Source: Sphingobium baderi
Lineage (GTDB): Bacteria > Pseudomonadota > Alphaproteobacteria > Sphingomonadales > Sphingomonadaceae
Direction: 5' to 3'
Assembly (NCBI RefSeq): GCF_001456115.1
Contig: NZ_CP013264.1
Span: 2,746,501 to 2,810,500, forward strand
DNA length: 64,000 nt
The notes below the pieces were generated by a model. It saw nothing but the letters and a program-made list of their open reading frames with translations, made no database searches and was not told the origin of the DNA. Below, piece by piece: positions 20,158 through 30,165 of this stretch. Position 1 is the first letter of the stretch, and each line of letters begins with the position of its first letter. Both the position numbers and the translations under genes were made by a program.

Positions 20158-20778
20158 TTATTCGCCTTCCTCGACCGCCGGAGTTTCGTTGTCGCCTTCG
20201 GAACTCTTAAGAGCAGACGGCGCAACGATGGTCGCGATGGTGAAGTCGCGATCGTCAATGGCGGTCTTCGCGCCCTTGGGCAACGTGACGGCGCTGATGT
20301 GGATCGATTCGCCCACGTCAAAGCCCTTGAGGTCGACGACCAGATCGTCGGGGATATGGGCTGCGTCGACGATCAGTTCGATCTCGTGGCGCACGACGTT
20401 GAGCACGCCGCCGCGCTTCAGGCCCGGCGAAGCGTCTTCATTCTCAAAGCGAACGGGCACGTTGACGTGCACCTGGGCATGTTCGGAAACGCGTAGGAAG
20501 TCGGCGTGCAGCGGACGGTCGGACACGGGATGGAAAGCCACGTCCTTGGGCAGGGTACGCACGGCCTTGCCGTTCACTTCAACCATGACGACCGAATTGA
20601 AGAAGTGGCCGGTGCCGAGCAGTTTGCCCAGGAGCTTTTCCTCGACGTGGATCGACAGGGGTTCTTCATTGTTACCATAGATGACGGCGGGAACGCGGCC
20701 CTCACGGCGGAGGGCGCGGGAGGCTCCCTTGCCTGCCCGATCGCGTGCCTCGGCCGACAGCGTAAGCTGCTCGCTCAT
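20158..20778 (-). CDS. rplY: 50S ribosomal protein L25/general stress protein Ctc
   Basis: 206 aa from the ATG of [13 protein letters not shown] (20778). An ATG two codons upstream exists, but GGAG is well spaced (8 bases) only for this one. Long CTC-type L25: N-terminal 5S-rRNA-binding domain ([20 protein letters not shown]) and a C-terminal beta domain ending in a Glu-rich tail. Binds 5S rRNA in the large subunit. Confidence 0.96.
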   Translation of the reverse strand: MSEQLTLSAEARDRAGKGASRALRREGRVPAVIYGNNEEPLSIHVEEKLLGKLLGTGHFFNSVVMVEVNGKAVRTLPKDVAFHPVSDRPLHADFLRVSEHAQVHVNVPVRFENEDASPGLKRGGVLNVVRHEIELIVDAAHIPDDLVVDLKGFDVGESIHISAVTLPKGAKTAIDDRDFTIATIVAPSALKSSEGDNETPAVEEGE

Positions 20779-20895
20779 TTGCATGTCTCCAAAAGCGTAA
20801 ATATTGCGGTTTAACCCGTGACGCCTCCAGGGATGACCATCACGGGAAGGCGGCCCTGTAGCAGAAAGGCGTCAGAAGGCAAGGCTGCGCTCAAC

Positions 20896-21780
20896 TTATT
20901 GCAGGCGCGTGATCGAAAAACCCTTTGCCTTGAGCAGGTCGATCAGATTGTCGGTGCCGGTCAGATGTCCCGCACCTACCGCGATGAATGGGCGACCGGT
21001 CATCGGCTCGATGGCCTTTGCCCAATCGCGGTTGCGGGCGATCAGCACGGCTTCCTCGACCAGTGGATCGGGCTGATCCCCTATCTGGTCCTCCTTCGCG
21101 ATGGCGGCCATGTCGCCCTTCATCCACGCATTCAATATGCGGTCGTAAAGCGCGCGCATGTCCTTCGCCTCATGCACGGTTTGCACCAGCAGGCGCCGCT
21201 GCGCCGCTTCGGGCAAAGTGTCGAAGGCCGCGAACTGCCGCTCCACGGTTTCGAGGCCGTCGATGGGCTTCCCCGCTGACTTGAAGGCTGCGATCAATGC
21301 CGGTTCGACGCCATTGTCCTGACTGACGTGTAAGGATTGCTGCGTTGCCGCCGACAGGAGCATTGCCGCAGCCCAGCTTTCATAGCCCGCCAGCGCCTGT
21401 GTGCTGGTGCCTCCGCCCGCGACGATCTGCTCCAGCGCGTCACGGTCGGCGGGGGGGATGCGGGCTTCCAACGGCGGCAGATCAGGGCTGCGCCCCATTT
21501 TCTCGAACAGCGCCAGCGTCTTTTGCGGATTTTGTAGATCTGCCGCCTCCAGAACCAGCCTGTCGGCCTGTTGGATAGCTTCCCCGAATGTGCGGGTTTG
21601 CCACGCAATTCCCTTTGGCAGCACATGAATGGTGCCGAAAATCCACCCGTCCAGCGCGCCCCGTTGCACCCGCCAGATGGCCGGGCCATGCTCCGGCTGC
21701 GGCGTGGGAGGTTCCTGCCCGCAGGCTGCGACGAAGGCGAACGCAAGGAGGGTCAGGAAGCGAGCGAAGATGCGTATCAC
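20896..21780 (-). CDS. TraB/GumN-family lipoprotein (A)
   Basis: 294 aa, GTG start at 21780. The N-terminus is a lipoprotein signal with lipobox FVAAC and Gly-Gln after the Cys (Cys about 20). The TraB/GumN fold is marked by GWIFGTIHVLP near residue 50 and AVGAGHLTGTDNLIDLL near the end, the two conserved His-containing motifs. Family members are thought to be metal-dependent hydrolases or proteases; the substrate is unknown. It starts 4 bp after the stop of a paralogue, so the two are one transcript. Confidence 0.9.
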   Translation of the reverse strand: MIRIFARFLTLLAFAFVAACGQEPPTPQPEHGPAIWRVQRGALDGWIFGTIHVLPKGIAWQTRTFGEAIQQADRLVLEAADLQNPQKTLALFEKMGRSPDLPPLEARIPPADRDALEQIVAGGGTSTQALAGYESWAAAMLLSAATQQSLHVSQDNGVEPALIAAFKSAGKPIDGLETVERQFAAFDTLPEAAQRRLLVQTVHEAKDMRALYDRILNAWMKGDMAAIAKEDQIGDQPDPLVEEAVLIARNRDWAKAIEPMTGRPFIAVGAGHLTGTDNLIDLLKAKGFSITRLQ

Positions 21781-21784
21781 TGAC

Positions 21785-22699
21785 TCATTCCTGGATGCGC
21801 GCCGTGCTGATTCCCAGCGCTTTCAACTGGTCCTGCACACTGTTTTTTCCTGCCAGATGTCCCGCGCCCACGGCAATGAATACGGTTCCTGGCTGCCCCA
21901 TCCGCGCCTTGATCCATTGCGCCCAGTGGGCGTTACGCTGGAACAGCAGGATCTGTGCCAACTCTGGCGTCGCTTCGAGCGATTCGTTCATTTCCTCGGC
22001 CAGCTTGTCCGGTTCACCCGCCTGCCAGTGTTGGACCAGCGAATCGAACTGCGCCTCTATGTCGTTAAGGCCTTCTACCGTCGAATTGAGGAAGGCTATC
22101 TGCTGCTCCATCGGCAGCGCCGCGAAATAGCCGATCTGCTGCTCCGGGGTTTCCAGCGCGCCTATCTTCTTGCCGGTGGCCCTAGCAGCGGCGCTCAACA
22201 GCTTTTCCACGCCCTGATCGGCCTTATATCCCAGCTTTTCCAGTGGCGCGACCGATAGGGCAAGGCCGGCCATCCACGGATTGAAGACTTCGAACGCTTG
22301 CCAAGGCAGGCCGTTGGCCTCCATCGCTGCCTGATATTTCTCGCGCGCCGTGGGCTCCAGCCGCTTGGAAAGCGCCGCCGCGTCCCGTGCGATGGCTTTC
22401 GCGCCCATAATGGAGGCCATCTCATTCGGATTGTCCGGCTCGATGATTTCGAGCACCAGTTCATCGGATTGATCGAAGGCGCGCCTAATCCCGCCCTTGA
22501 ACCAGTCCACGCCCGGTTTCAGTACATGGACGGTCCCGAACAGATAGATGGTCGTGTCCGCATCCTTCACTTCCCACAGAGCAGGGGCGATAAGCCCATT
22601 ATGCGCTTCCGTCCGGGCGAACGCTGTGCGGTGTTCCGCAAGCAGTCCGCCAGACAGCAACAGCGCGGCGACTAGCAGCCGGGGGAAAAACAATCTCAT
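21785..22699 (-). CDS. TraB/GumN-family protein (B), exported
   Basis: 304 aa from ATG 22699 ([15 protein letters not shown]), giving a Sec signal peptide of about 28 residues ending near AFA-R. Motifs [13 protein letters not shown] and [19 protein letters not shown] match the TraB/GumN family and its neighbour A. Upstream in-frame codons to 22759 would disrupt the signal peptide and were not used. Divergent from glyQ. The pair looks like a local duplication with divergence; B lacks the lipobox of A. Confidence 0.9.
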   Translation of the reverse strand: MRLFFPRLLVAALLLSGGLLAEHRTAFARTEAHNGLIAPALWEVKDADTTIYLFGTVHVLKPGVDWFKGGIRRAFDQSDELVLEIIEPDNPNEMASIMGAKAIARDAAALSKRLEPTAREKYQAAMEANGLPWQAFEVFNPWMAGLALSVAPLEKLGYKADQGVEKLLSAAARATGKKIGALETPEQQIGYFAALPMEQQIAFLNSTVEGLNDIEAQFDSLVQHWQAGEPDKLAEEMNESLEATPELAQILLFQRNAHWAQWIKARMGQPGTVFIAVGAGHLAGKNSVQDQLKALGISTARIQE

Positions 22700-22856
22700 C
22701 TCAGCCCGATATCCTGTGATCCATTCTCCATCCATGCGGACGTGGGAGCGCCAGAGCAAGGGGATTAACCCTCATCGGCCCCTCTTGCCCTTGACCGTTC
22801 GCCCCGGCTGCGCCAAGGCGCGCGGCAAAGAAACCGTCATTTCCGAAGGACCATCG

Positions 22857-23729
22857 GTGGCCGAAGGCAAAGCGCTATCCTTTCAGGATTTGATCCTGAC
22901 CCTTCACGCTTACTGGGGGAAGCAGGGCTGCGTCATCCTGCAACCGTATGACATGGAAGTGGGCGCAGGCACCTTTCATCCTGCGACTACGCTCCGCAGC
23001 CTCGGTCCGGATAACTGGAATGCTGCCTACGTTCAGCCCAGTCGTCGCCCGACCGATGGCCGCTATGGCGAGAACCCCAATCGCCTACAGCATTATTACC
23101 AGTACCAGGTCATCATGAAGCCGTCCCCGGCGAACTTGCAAGACCTCTATCTGGGATCGCTTCGGGAAATCGGCATCGACCCACTGGTCCACGACATCCG
23201 CTTTGTGGAAGACGACTGGGAAAGTCCGACGCTAGGCGCATGGGGTCTTGGCTGGGAAGTCTGGTGCGATGGTATGGAAGTCACCCAGTTCACCTATTTT
23301 CAGCAGATGGGCGGCTTCGACTGCAAACCCGTCGCGGGCGAACTGACCTACGGCCTTGAACGCCTCGCAATGTATATCCAGGGCGTCGACAGCGTCTATG
23401 ACCTGAAATTCAACGATGCCGGTGTTACCTATGGTGACGTGTTCCTCGCCAACGAGCGGCAGATGTCGAAATGGAATTTCGAGATCGCCGATACCGAAAA
23501 GCTGTTCCGTTGGTTCCGCGACGCCGAAGCGGAATGCAAGACCTGCATAGAAGCAGGCGTGCCCCTTGCCGCCTATGATCAGGCAATCAAGGCGAGCCAT
23601 GTCTTTAACCTGCTCCAGGCTCGCGGTGTCATCTCCGTGCAGGAGCGCGCCAGCTATATCGGTCGCGTCCGCGAACTCGCAAAGGGAAGCTGCGAGGCAT
23701 GGATGGAAGTGAACGGGTGGGCCGCATAA
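22857..23729 (+). CDS. glyQ: Glycine-tRNA ligase alpha subunit
   Basis: 290 aa with a GTG start at 22857, chosen because GAAGGA precedes it by about 8 bases and the family N-terminus ([18 protein letters not shown]) follows shortly; no ATG is available near. Class II synthetase core: [63 protein letters not shown]. Forms an alpha2beta2 enzyme with GlyS and catalyses glycine activation. Its TAA overlaps the glyS ATG (TAATG). Confidence 0.95.
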   Translation: MAEGKALSFQDLILTLHAYWGKQGCVILQPYDMEVGAGTFHPATTLRSLGPDNWNAAYVQPSRRPTDGRYGENPNRLQHYYQYQVIMKPSPANLQDLYLGSLREIGIDPLVHDIRFVEDDWESPTLGAWGLGWEVWCDGMEVTQFTYFQQMGGFDCKPVAGELTYGLERLAMYIQGVDSVYDLKFNDAGVTYGDVFLANERQMSKWNFEIADTEKLFRWFRDAEAECKTCIEAGVPLAAYDQAIKASHVFNLLQARGVISVQERASYIGRVRELAKGSCEAWMEVNGWAA

Positions 23730-25930
23730 TGACCGATTTCCTGCTTGAACTGCGTTGCGAGGAAATCCCGGCGCGGATGCAGATCAAGGCATCGGACGAC
23801 TTGGCCCGCCTCTTTACCGAGGAATTGGGCAGGGCAGGTCTGAAGCCCACCACTATCGACAGTTTCGCCACACCCCGCCGCCTGGCGCTGATCGCCCGTG
23901 ACCTGCCGCTCGAAACGTTGGCGGTGAACGAGGAGTTCAAAGGCCCCCGCACCAATGCCCCCCCGCAGGCACTGGAGGGTTTCCTCCGCAAGACCGGCCT
24001 GAAACAGGAGCAGCTTGAGGACCGCGACGGCGTCTGGTTCGCCGTCGTGAATACGCCGGGTCGCGCTACGACGGAAGTTCTCGCGGAAGCCATTCCTGCC
24101 ATAATCCGTGCTTTCCCCTGGCCCAAGTCGATGCGCTGGGGCACGGCGTCGCGGACGACTGAAAGCCTCCGCTGGGTCCGGCCGCTGCAAGGGATCGTCG
24201 CGATCCTTGGCGAAGACCTTGTCGATATTGAGATCGAGGGCGTCAAAAGCGGCTACACCACGCTCGGCCACCGCTTCCACCATCCCGGTGAGATCACCAT
24301 AGGCGGTGTGCAGGACTATGCCGAAAAGCTGCGCGCCTGCCATGTGATCGTCAGCCATCGGGAACGACAGGCAATCATCGAGGCGAAAGCCAATGAAGCC
24401 GCTGCGGCGCACGGCTATACCGTGATCGAGGATAAAGGCCTGGTCGCGGAGAATGCAGGCCTCACCGAGTGGCCCGTTCCGCTGTTGGGCGATTTTGATC
24501 CCGCCTTTCTTGAGGTGCCGCCTGAGGTTATCCAGCTAACCTTACGTATCAACCAAAAATATTTCGTCCTAAGCGATCGCGCGGGCAAACTGGCTCCCGC
24601 CTTCATCTGCACCGCCAATATCGAGGCAAAGGATGGCGGTGCGGCAATCATCGCAGGCAATCGCAAGGTTCTGGCCGCGCGCCTTTCCGATGCCCGCTTC
24701 TTTTGGGAGCAGGACCGCAAGACTAGTCTGGCGGACCATGCGAAGAAACTGGAACGCATCACCTTCCACGAAAAGCTCGGCACCGTCGCCGACAAAGTGG
24801 AGCGCGTGGCGAAACTCGCCCGCTGGCTGGTGGAAGAAGGCATCGTGAAGGGCGCGGACGCGGATCAGGCCGAACAGGCTGCCCGCCTCGCGAAGGCCGA
24901 CCTCGTCACCGAAATGGTTGGCGAATTCCCTGAATTACAGGGCGTCATGGGTGGCTATTACGCGCGCGCCGAGGGGCTGCCCGATGCTGTGGCGAACGCT
25001 ATCCGCGATCATTACAAGCCAGTCGGGCAGGGCGATGATGTTCCGACTGCCTCGGTGACGGTGGCTGTGTCATTAGCGGATAAGTTGGATACGATTGTCG
25101 GCTTCTTTATTAAAAATGAGAGACCGACCGGCTCGCGAGACCCCTTCGCATTGCGCCGTGCGGTTTTGGGCGTTTCTTCCACGACGATAGATAACGGACT
25201 TAGAATACCGCTTAGAAAGGCAATCGTTGAAGCTGCCGTGAACGTGCTTTTGCAAACTGAGCCATCGGTTGGCCATAAGTTGGTAAAAGTTTACCCATCG
25301 TTGATCGCCGCCGTTGGCGAAGGTACTGCTACGGTAGCGCTGACAGCGGCCTTGAATGCTGTTGAAACGCCGAAAGAAGAGGCGGATCAAGTTTGGAATA
25401 TCGTTTCTGAGGCAGTGCCTTCCATTCTCGACTTCTTCGCTGACCGTCTAAAGGTCCAGCAAAAGGAAGCAGGCGTTCGCCACGACCTCATTGACGCGGT
25501 GTTCGCGCTCGGCGGTGAGGATGATCTCGTCTGCCTTCTGGCCCGCGTGAAGGCGTTGCAATTCTTCATCGCTACCGACGACGGCGAGAACCTGCTCGCG
25601 GGCTACAAGCGCGCCGCGAACATCCTCAGGAAGGAAGGCGTGGAGCAGGCGGAGCAAAAGCCGTTGTCTTACACACCCGAAAAAGCGGAAGCGGACCTCA
25701 TCGCTGCGCTCGAAGGAGCCGAGCCACGTGCGCGGCAGGCCGTGGAGACGGAAGATTTTGAAGGCGCAATGGCGGCGCTGGCCATGCTTCGCGGGCCCAT
25801 CGATGCTTTCTTCGAAAGCGTCACGGTCAATGATGCCGATCCGGCCAAGCGTACAGCGCGTCTCGCGCTTCTTGCGCGGGTGCGGGACGCGGTTCACGCG
25901 GTTGCTGACTTTTCAAAAATTACCGGATAG
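23729..25930 (+). CDS. glyS: Glycine-tRNA ligase beta subunit
   Basis: 733 aa from ATG 23729 ([17 protein letters not shown]), overlapping the glyQ stop. Shows the tRNA-binding beta-subunit pattern: SKRALNEEF-like ETLAVNEEFKGP, KSMRWG, RPLQGIVAILG, LTLRINQKYFVL, DARFFWEQDRK, the HD-like LVTEMVGEFPELQGVMGGYYA, and RPTGSRDPFALRRA. The DNA from about 25070 to 25440 is clearly lower in G+C and uses codons such as TTA, AGA and GTA that are rare in the flanks, while the protein stays homologous; see findings. Confidence 0.96.
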   Translation: MTDFLLELRCEEIPARMQIKASDDLARLFTEELGRAGLKPTTIDSFATPRRLALIARDLPLETLAVNEEFKGPRTNAPPQALEGFLRKTGLKQEQLEDRDGVWFAVVNTPGRATTEVLAEAIPAIIRAFPWPKSMRWGTASRTTESLRWVRPLQGIVAILGEDLVDIEIEGVKSGYTTLGHRFHHPGEITIGGVQDYAEKLRACHVIVSHRERQAIIEAKANEAAAAHGYTVIEDKGLVAENAGLTEWPVPLLGDFDPAFLEVPPEVIQLTLRINQKYFVLSDRAGKLAPAFICTANIEAKDGGAAIIAGNRKVLAARLSDARFFWEQDRKTSLADHAKKLERITFHEKLGTVADKVERVAKLARWLVEEGIVKGADADQAEQAARLAKADLVTEMVGEFPELQGVMGGYYARAEGLPDAVANAIRDHYKPVGQGDDVPTASVTVAVSLADKLDTIVGFFIKNERPTGSRDPFALRRAVLGVSSTTIDNGLRIPLRKAIVEAAVNVLLQTEPSVGHKLVKVYPSLIAAVGEGTATVALTAALNAVETPKEEADQVWNIVSEAVPSILDFFADRLKVQQKEAGVRHDLIDAVFALGGEDDLVCLLARVKALQFFIATDDGENLLAGYKRAANILRKEGVEQAEQKPLSYTPEKAEADLIAALEGAEPRARQAVETEDFEGAMAALAMLRGPIDAFFESVTVNDADPAKRTARLALLARVRDAVHAVADFSKITG

Positions 25931-26096
25931 CGGCAAAAAATGGCGAATTCTGTGAGACAGTTGCGACTTTGCGCGTAAAATATCGTAAAAGCAGGTGCAT
26001 TTGTCGCCTGCATATTGTTTAGGGCTTGTTGCAACGCACAAAGATGCGGCCACGTTTTTGGGAGCCGCGGATATGTTGACGATGGAAGAGAACAGC

Positions 26097-28775
26097 ATGA
26101 GCACTACGGCCACTCGTTATGTCTATCGTTTCGGCGGCGGCGTCGATGATGGTGGCAAGGGAGACAAGAATCTTCTCGGCGGCAAGGGAGCTAATCTGGA
26201 CGGCATGGCCGCCATTGGCTTGCCCGTGCCCCCCGGCTTTACGATCACCACTGAGATGTGCACCCGCTATTATCAGGATGGCGGCGTCTATCCCGAAAGC
26301 CTCAAGGCCGAAGTCGAAAGCGGTATCAGCCATATCGAATCGGTGACAGGCAAGACATTCGGTGATGCCGACGACCCTCTGCTGGTTTCCGTCCGTTCCG
26401 GCGCGCGCATTTCGATGCCCGGCATGATGGATACCGTCCTTAACCTGGGCCTCAATGACGAAACCGTGCTCGGCCTTGCCACTGCCTCGGGTGACGAGCG
26501 CTTCGCATGGGACAGCTATCGCCGTTTTATCCAGATGTATTCTGATGTGGTGTTGGAACTCGACCATGGCGCGTTCGAGGAAGCCCTTGAAATCGCTAAG
26601 GAAGATCAAGGCTACACGCTCGACACCGAAATGACCGCCGAGGATTGGAAAGCACTGGTCGCGGAATATAAAACCCTTGTTTCAAAACTTTGGGGCAAGG
26701 ATTTCCCGCAGAATGTGAGCGACCAGCTATGGGGCGCGATTTCTGCGGTGTTCGGTTCATGGCAGGCCGACCGTGCCAAGGTCTATCGCCGCCTGAACTC
26801 CATTCCTCACGACTGGGGCACTGCCGTCAATGTGCAGGCGATGGTGTTCGGCAACATGGGCGACACGTCCGCCACCGGCGTCGCCTTCACCCGCGACCCG
26901 GCTACTGGCGAGAACGCCTATTATGGCGAATATCTCATCAACGCGCAGGGTGAGGATGTAGTGGCGGGTATCCGCACGCCGCAATATCTCACCAAGCAGG
27001 CACGCGAACGGGCAGGGGCCAAGCCGCTGTCGATGGAAGAAGCGATGCCCGAAACCTATGCCGAACTGGCGCGGGTGTTTGAGACCCTCGAAAAACATTA
27101 TCGCGACATGCAGGACATCGAGTTCACGGTGCAGCAGGGCAAGCTCTGGATGCTCCAGACCCGTTCGGGCAAGCGCACCGCCAAGGCTGCGCTCAAGATC
27201 GCGGTCGACATGGCCAGCGAAGGGCTGATTTCGGAAGAGGAAGCCGTCGCCCGCGTCGATCCCGCCGCACTCGACCAGCTTCTGCATCCCACGCTCGATC
27301 CTAAAGCGTCCCGCGACGTGCTGACCAAGGGACTGCCTGCTTCGCCGGGCGCGGCTTCGGGCGCGATCGTGTTCGACGCCGATACCGCTGAGCGCCGTAA
27401 TGAACTGGGCGATTCGGTCATTTTGGTCCGCGTCGAAACCAGCCCCGAAGATATTCACGGCATGCACGCGGCCAAGGGCATTCTGACCGCGCGCGGAGGC
27501 ATGACCAGCCACGCGGCAGTGGTGGCGCGCGGCATGGGTCGTCCCTGCGTTTCCGGCGCGGGCAGCTTGTCGATCGACAACGCCACCAAGACACTGCGTA
27601 TCGACGGCCGCGAACTCAGGGAAGGAGACATTCTTACCATCGACGGTTCGACCGGTGAGGTGATGGCGGGAGAAGTCCCGACGGTGCAGCCTGAACTGGC
27701 GGGCGATTTCGGTACGCTGATGGTTTGGGCTGACAAGGTCCGCCGGCTTAAGGTCCGCGCCAATGCGGAAACGCCGCTCGACTGCCAGACTGCGCGCGAT
27801 TTCGGTGCGGAAGGCGTAGGCCTGTGCCGCACCGAACATATGTTCTTCGATGCCGCGCGGATCACGGCGGTTCGTGAGATGATTTTGGCCGACAGTGAAA
27901 AGGGGCGCCGCACCGCGCTCGAAAAGCTGTTGCCGGAGCAACGGGACGACTTCGCGCAGATCTTCATGGTGATGGCGGGTTTACCTGTCACCATACGCCT
28001 GCTCGATCCGCCGCTGCACGAATTCTTGCCCCATGGCGAATCGGAGTTCGAGGAAGTGGCGAAGGCAGCCGGGGTCGGAGTCGACGCGCTCAAGCGCCGT
28101 GCCGCCGAACTGCACGAGTTCAACCCGATGCTGGGCCATCGCGGTTGCCGCCTTGGCGTCACTTATCCCGAAATCTATGAGATGCAGGCCCGCGCCATTT
28201 TCGAAGCGGCATTGCTCATCAAGCAGCGTAGCGGCGAAGCGCCGATCCCAGAGATCATGATCCCGCTGGTGGCGACGAAGAAGGAACTGGAACTGATGAA
28301 GGCGATCGTCGATCGCGTCGCCAGCGAGGTCTTTGCGGAGCAGGGGGCGACGGTCGATTATCTGGTTGGCACCATGATCGAACTACCGCGCGCAGCGCTC
28401 AAGGCCGGTGAGATCGCTGAGGTGGGTGAATTCTTCTCCTTCGGTACGAACGACCTGACGCAAACGACCATTGGTATCAGCCGTGACGATGCAGGCCGCT
28501 TCCTGACGCAATATGTCGACAAGGGCATCTTCGCTCGCGACCCGTTCGTCAGCATCGATGTGGAGGGCGTGGGCGAACTCATCGAATTGGCGACCGAACG
28601 CGGTCGCGCGGCGCGTCCTGGAATCAAGCTGGGTATTTGCGGCGAGCATGGCGGCGATCCGGCCTCCATTGCCTTTTGTGAGCAAACCGGTCTCGATTAT
28701 GTGTCGGCCTCGCCCTATCGTGTGCCGATTGCCCGATTAGCTGCAGCGCAGGCTGCGCTGGCTAACAAGGCATAG
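26097..28775 (+). CDS. ppdK: Pyruvate, phosphate dikinase
   Basis: 892 aa from ATG 26097, preceded by GGAAGAG with 5 bases; ATGs at 26073 and 26082 lack a good site. N-terminal ATP-grasp (GGKGANLDGMAAIGLPVPPGF split by the family around GLPVPPGF; RSGARISMPGMMDT), the central phosphohistidine domain GGMTSHAAVVARGMGRPC with H472, and the C-terminal PEP/pyruvate barrel (GVGLCRTEHMFF, SFGTNDLTQTTIG, GICGEHGGDP). Reversibly converts pyruvate, ATP and Pi to PEP, AMP and PPi. Single gene with a terminator after it. Confidence 0.97.
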   Translation: MSTTATRYVYRFGGGVDDGGKGDKNLLGGKGANLDGMAAIGLPVPPGFTITTEMCTRYYQDGGVYPESLKAEVESGISHIESVTGKTFGDADDPLLVSVRSGARISMPGMMDTVLNLGLNDETVLGLATASGDERFAWDSYRRFIQMYSDVVLELDHGAFEEALEIAKEDQGYTLDTEMTAEDWKALVAEYKTLVSKLWGKDFPQNVSDQLWGAISAVFGSWQADRAKVYRRLNSIPHDWGTAVNVQAMVFGNMGDTSATGVAFTRDPATGENAYYGEYLINAQGEDVVAGIRTPQYLTKQARERAGAKPLSMEEAMPETYAELARVFETLEKHYRDMQDIEFTVQQGKLWMLQTRSGKRTAKAALKIAVDMASEGLISEEEAVARVDPAALDQLLHPTLDPKASRDVLTKGLPASPGAASGAIVFDADTAERRNELGDSVILVRVETSPEDIHGMHAAKGILTARGGMTSHAAVVARGMGRPCVSGAGSLSIDNATKTLRIDGRELREGDILTIDGSTGEVMAGEVPTVQPELAGDFGTLMVWADKVRRLKVRANAETPLDCQTARDFGAEGVGLCRTEHMFFDAARITAVREMILADSEKGRRTALEKLLPEQRDDFAQIFMVMAGLPVTIRLLDPPLHEFLPHGESEFEEVAKAAGVGVDALKRRAAELHEFNPMLGHRGCRLGVTYPEIYEMQARAIFEAALLIKQRSGEAPIPEIMIPLVATKKELELMKAIVDRVASEVFAEQGATVDYLVGTMIELPRAALKAGEIAEVGEFFSFGTNDLTQTTIGISRDDAGRFLTQYVDKGIFARDPFVSIDVEGVGELIELATERGRAARPGIKLGICGEHGGDPASIAFCEQTGLDYVSASPYRVPIARLAAAQAALANKA

Positions 28776-28782
28776 AAATGGA

Positions 28783-28809
28783 AAAGGGCGGGTTGATGAT
28801 CCGCCCTTT
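28783..28809. terminator. Bidirectional terminator hairpin after ppdK
   Basis: AAAGGGCGG (28783-28791) and CCGCCCTTT (28801-28809) form a perfect 9-bp stem with a 9-base loop. It lies 8 bp after the ppdK stop and 10 bp before the convergent gene's stop; the A/T ends of the stem provide short U tracts in both directions. Confidence 0.85.
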
Positions 28810-28818
28810 CTATAGGCA

Positions 28819-29319
28819 TTATTGAGGGATAGCGGGCCGGTCATATCGACGGCCATGCTCTTCCAATTTGCCTTCATTCAGCAGTCGCGCCTGTTCAAGC
28901 CATTCCTCGCGATGAATGGTGCCGGGCGCGCGCCCCAGACGGGCCTCCAATGTCGCCTGTTGCTCGTCCGTCAGGTTTGCGATCTGCGAATAACGATGAT
29001 AGCCGGCTTCATTGAGCGTGATTTCGTCCTGAAGCGATACGCCCTGCATCATGGCCAGATCGTCCCGACCGTAAGCTGCACCAGCTACCGCAGAGGCGGT
29101 TCCCGGGCCAATGGGGCCTGATTGCCTTTCAAGTTCGGCAATCCGTTCATTGGCGGCATGAAGCCGCTGATCCCGATCCTGAATGCTGTGTCTGTGGACG
29201 GTCTGCTCGTCCCGCCACAGCCTTTTATACTTGCCTCGGCCGCTTATCATAAGCCCCAGGATCAACCCAACGACCAGGGCGATGCCAAGCAATGCGATCT
29301 CGTTCAAAGTAAAAGACAT
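28819..29319 (-). CDS. Membrane-anchored protein with helix-hairpin-helix-like C-terminus
   Basis: 166 aa. One N-terminal membrane segment (IALLGIALVVGLILGLMI, residues about 7-25), a charged helical linker with RDQRLHAANERIAELERQ (likely coiled coil), then a C-terminal part (DEITLNEAGYHRYSQIANLT, LEARLGRAPGTIHREEWLEQA) resembling the small H3TH/flap-endonuclease-like 5' nuclease-associated domain found in COG3743-type proteins. That domain usually binds DNA or proteins; no catalytic residues are evident. Function unknown. Confidence 0.75.
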   Translation of the reverse strand: MSFTLNEIALLGIALVVGLILGLMISGRGKYKRLWRDEQTVHRHSIQDRDQRLHAANERIAELERQSGPIGPGTASAVAGAAYGRDDLAMMQGVSLQDEITLNEAGYHRYSQIANLTDEQQATLEARLGRAPGTIHREEWLEQARLLNEGKLEEHGRRYDRPAIPQ

Positions 29320-29457
29320 GGCTATCCTCTCTGTGAAGATTGAACGATTTCAGCGCCGGAAAGTTGCTCGGAAGGCTCCCTGGAAGGAAAGGCGGAAAAA
29401 AAGAAAAAAAAGGGGCTTGCTCAATCATCACCCCCCCTATATCTGCGCCTCCACAAC

Positions 29458-29534
29458 GCGCCCGTAGCTCAGCTGGATAGAGCATCAGACTACGAATCTG
29501 AGGGTCGGACGTTCGAATCGTTCCGGGCGCGCCA
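29458..29534 (+). tRNA. tRNA-Arg (anticodon ACG)
   Basis: Cloverleaf of 77 nt including encoded CCA: acceptor GCGCCCG/CGGGCGC, discriminator G, D arm AGCTCAGCTGGATAGAGC, anticodon stem TCAGA/TCTGA around CTACGAA (anticodon ACG), T arm with GTTCGAATC. Its 3' end faces the gene-poor, remnant-bearing stretch to the right. Confidence 0.97.
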
Positions 29535-30165
29535 AAGCTGCTAAGCATGTCATGCAATGATATGCGGTGGATGTGGTCGCTGGCGGAATATGATGATGGC
29601 CCGCATACAAGCGCTACTTTCTGATTTTGCTGTTCTCCCAAACTGTCTCTGCTGGGGCGGAGGCCTCTTGCGACGGATCTGGAATTTACTGCAGGTGTAG
29701 CATCCCGTTCGACGAAGCGAGCATCAATGCGGTCTGACTGCGGCGGGCACGCTGGATGAGAAGGGAACAGGGTTCCGGCATGCGGTCGAACCTCGACCGT
29801 TACCTGCGTGAACTGGGCGTTGATCCAGATGTGCTCGACATGGCGTTGGTTCTGCCTCCAATGAAATCGCCCTGGCAGGTGCCGGTGTTGCCGTCCTTTC
29901 CTCACCGGCGGTCATGGCAGGGACATTGCACGCGGCCCCCATCGAGTTTGGGCCGTGTGCGTTCTTCGGTGCGCGCCACAATGAAGCTATCGCAGCAAGG
30001 CAGCAGCTGCGCTCCTGGAGCTGATCGGTTCGCATCGCTTTAAAATCGCCATCTGGTGGACAGCGGGTGCCACCCGCGTGGTGAATTGCGGAGGAATCGG
30101 CTCCTCCCAATCGACGGCGCCGTAGCGTGGTTGTCGCCATTCCAGTTGCAGGTTAGTGTCGGTTC
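29535..30165. other. Gene-poor region after tRNA-Arg with eroded coding traces
   Basis: About 630 bp without an intact gene. Around 29778-29850 the plus strand reads SNLDRYLRELGVDPDVLDMA, which looks protein-like but is bounded by stops and shifts, and around 29890-30020 another frame reads AVLSSPAVMAGTLHAAPIEF. Both suggest a decayed gene I cannot name. Close to the transporter start are two inverted repeats: GCGGGTG/CACCCGC at 30063-30077 and GGAGGA/TCCTCC at 30090-30107. Confidence 0.5.
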
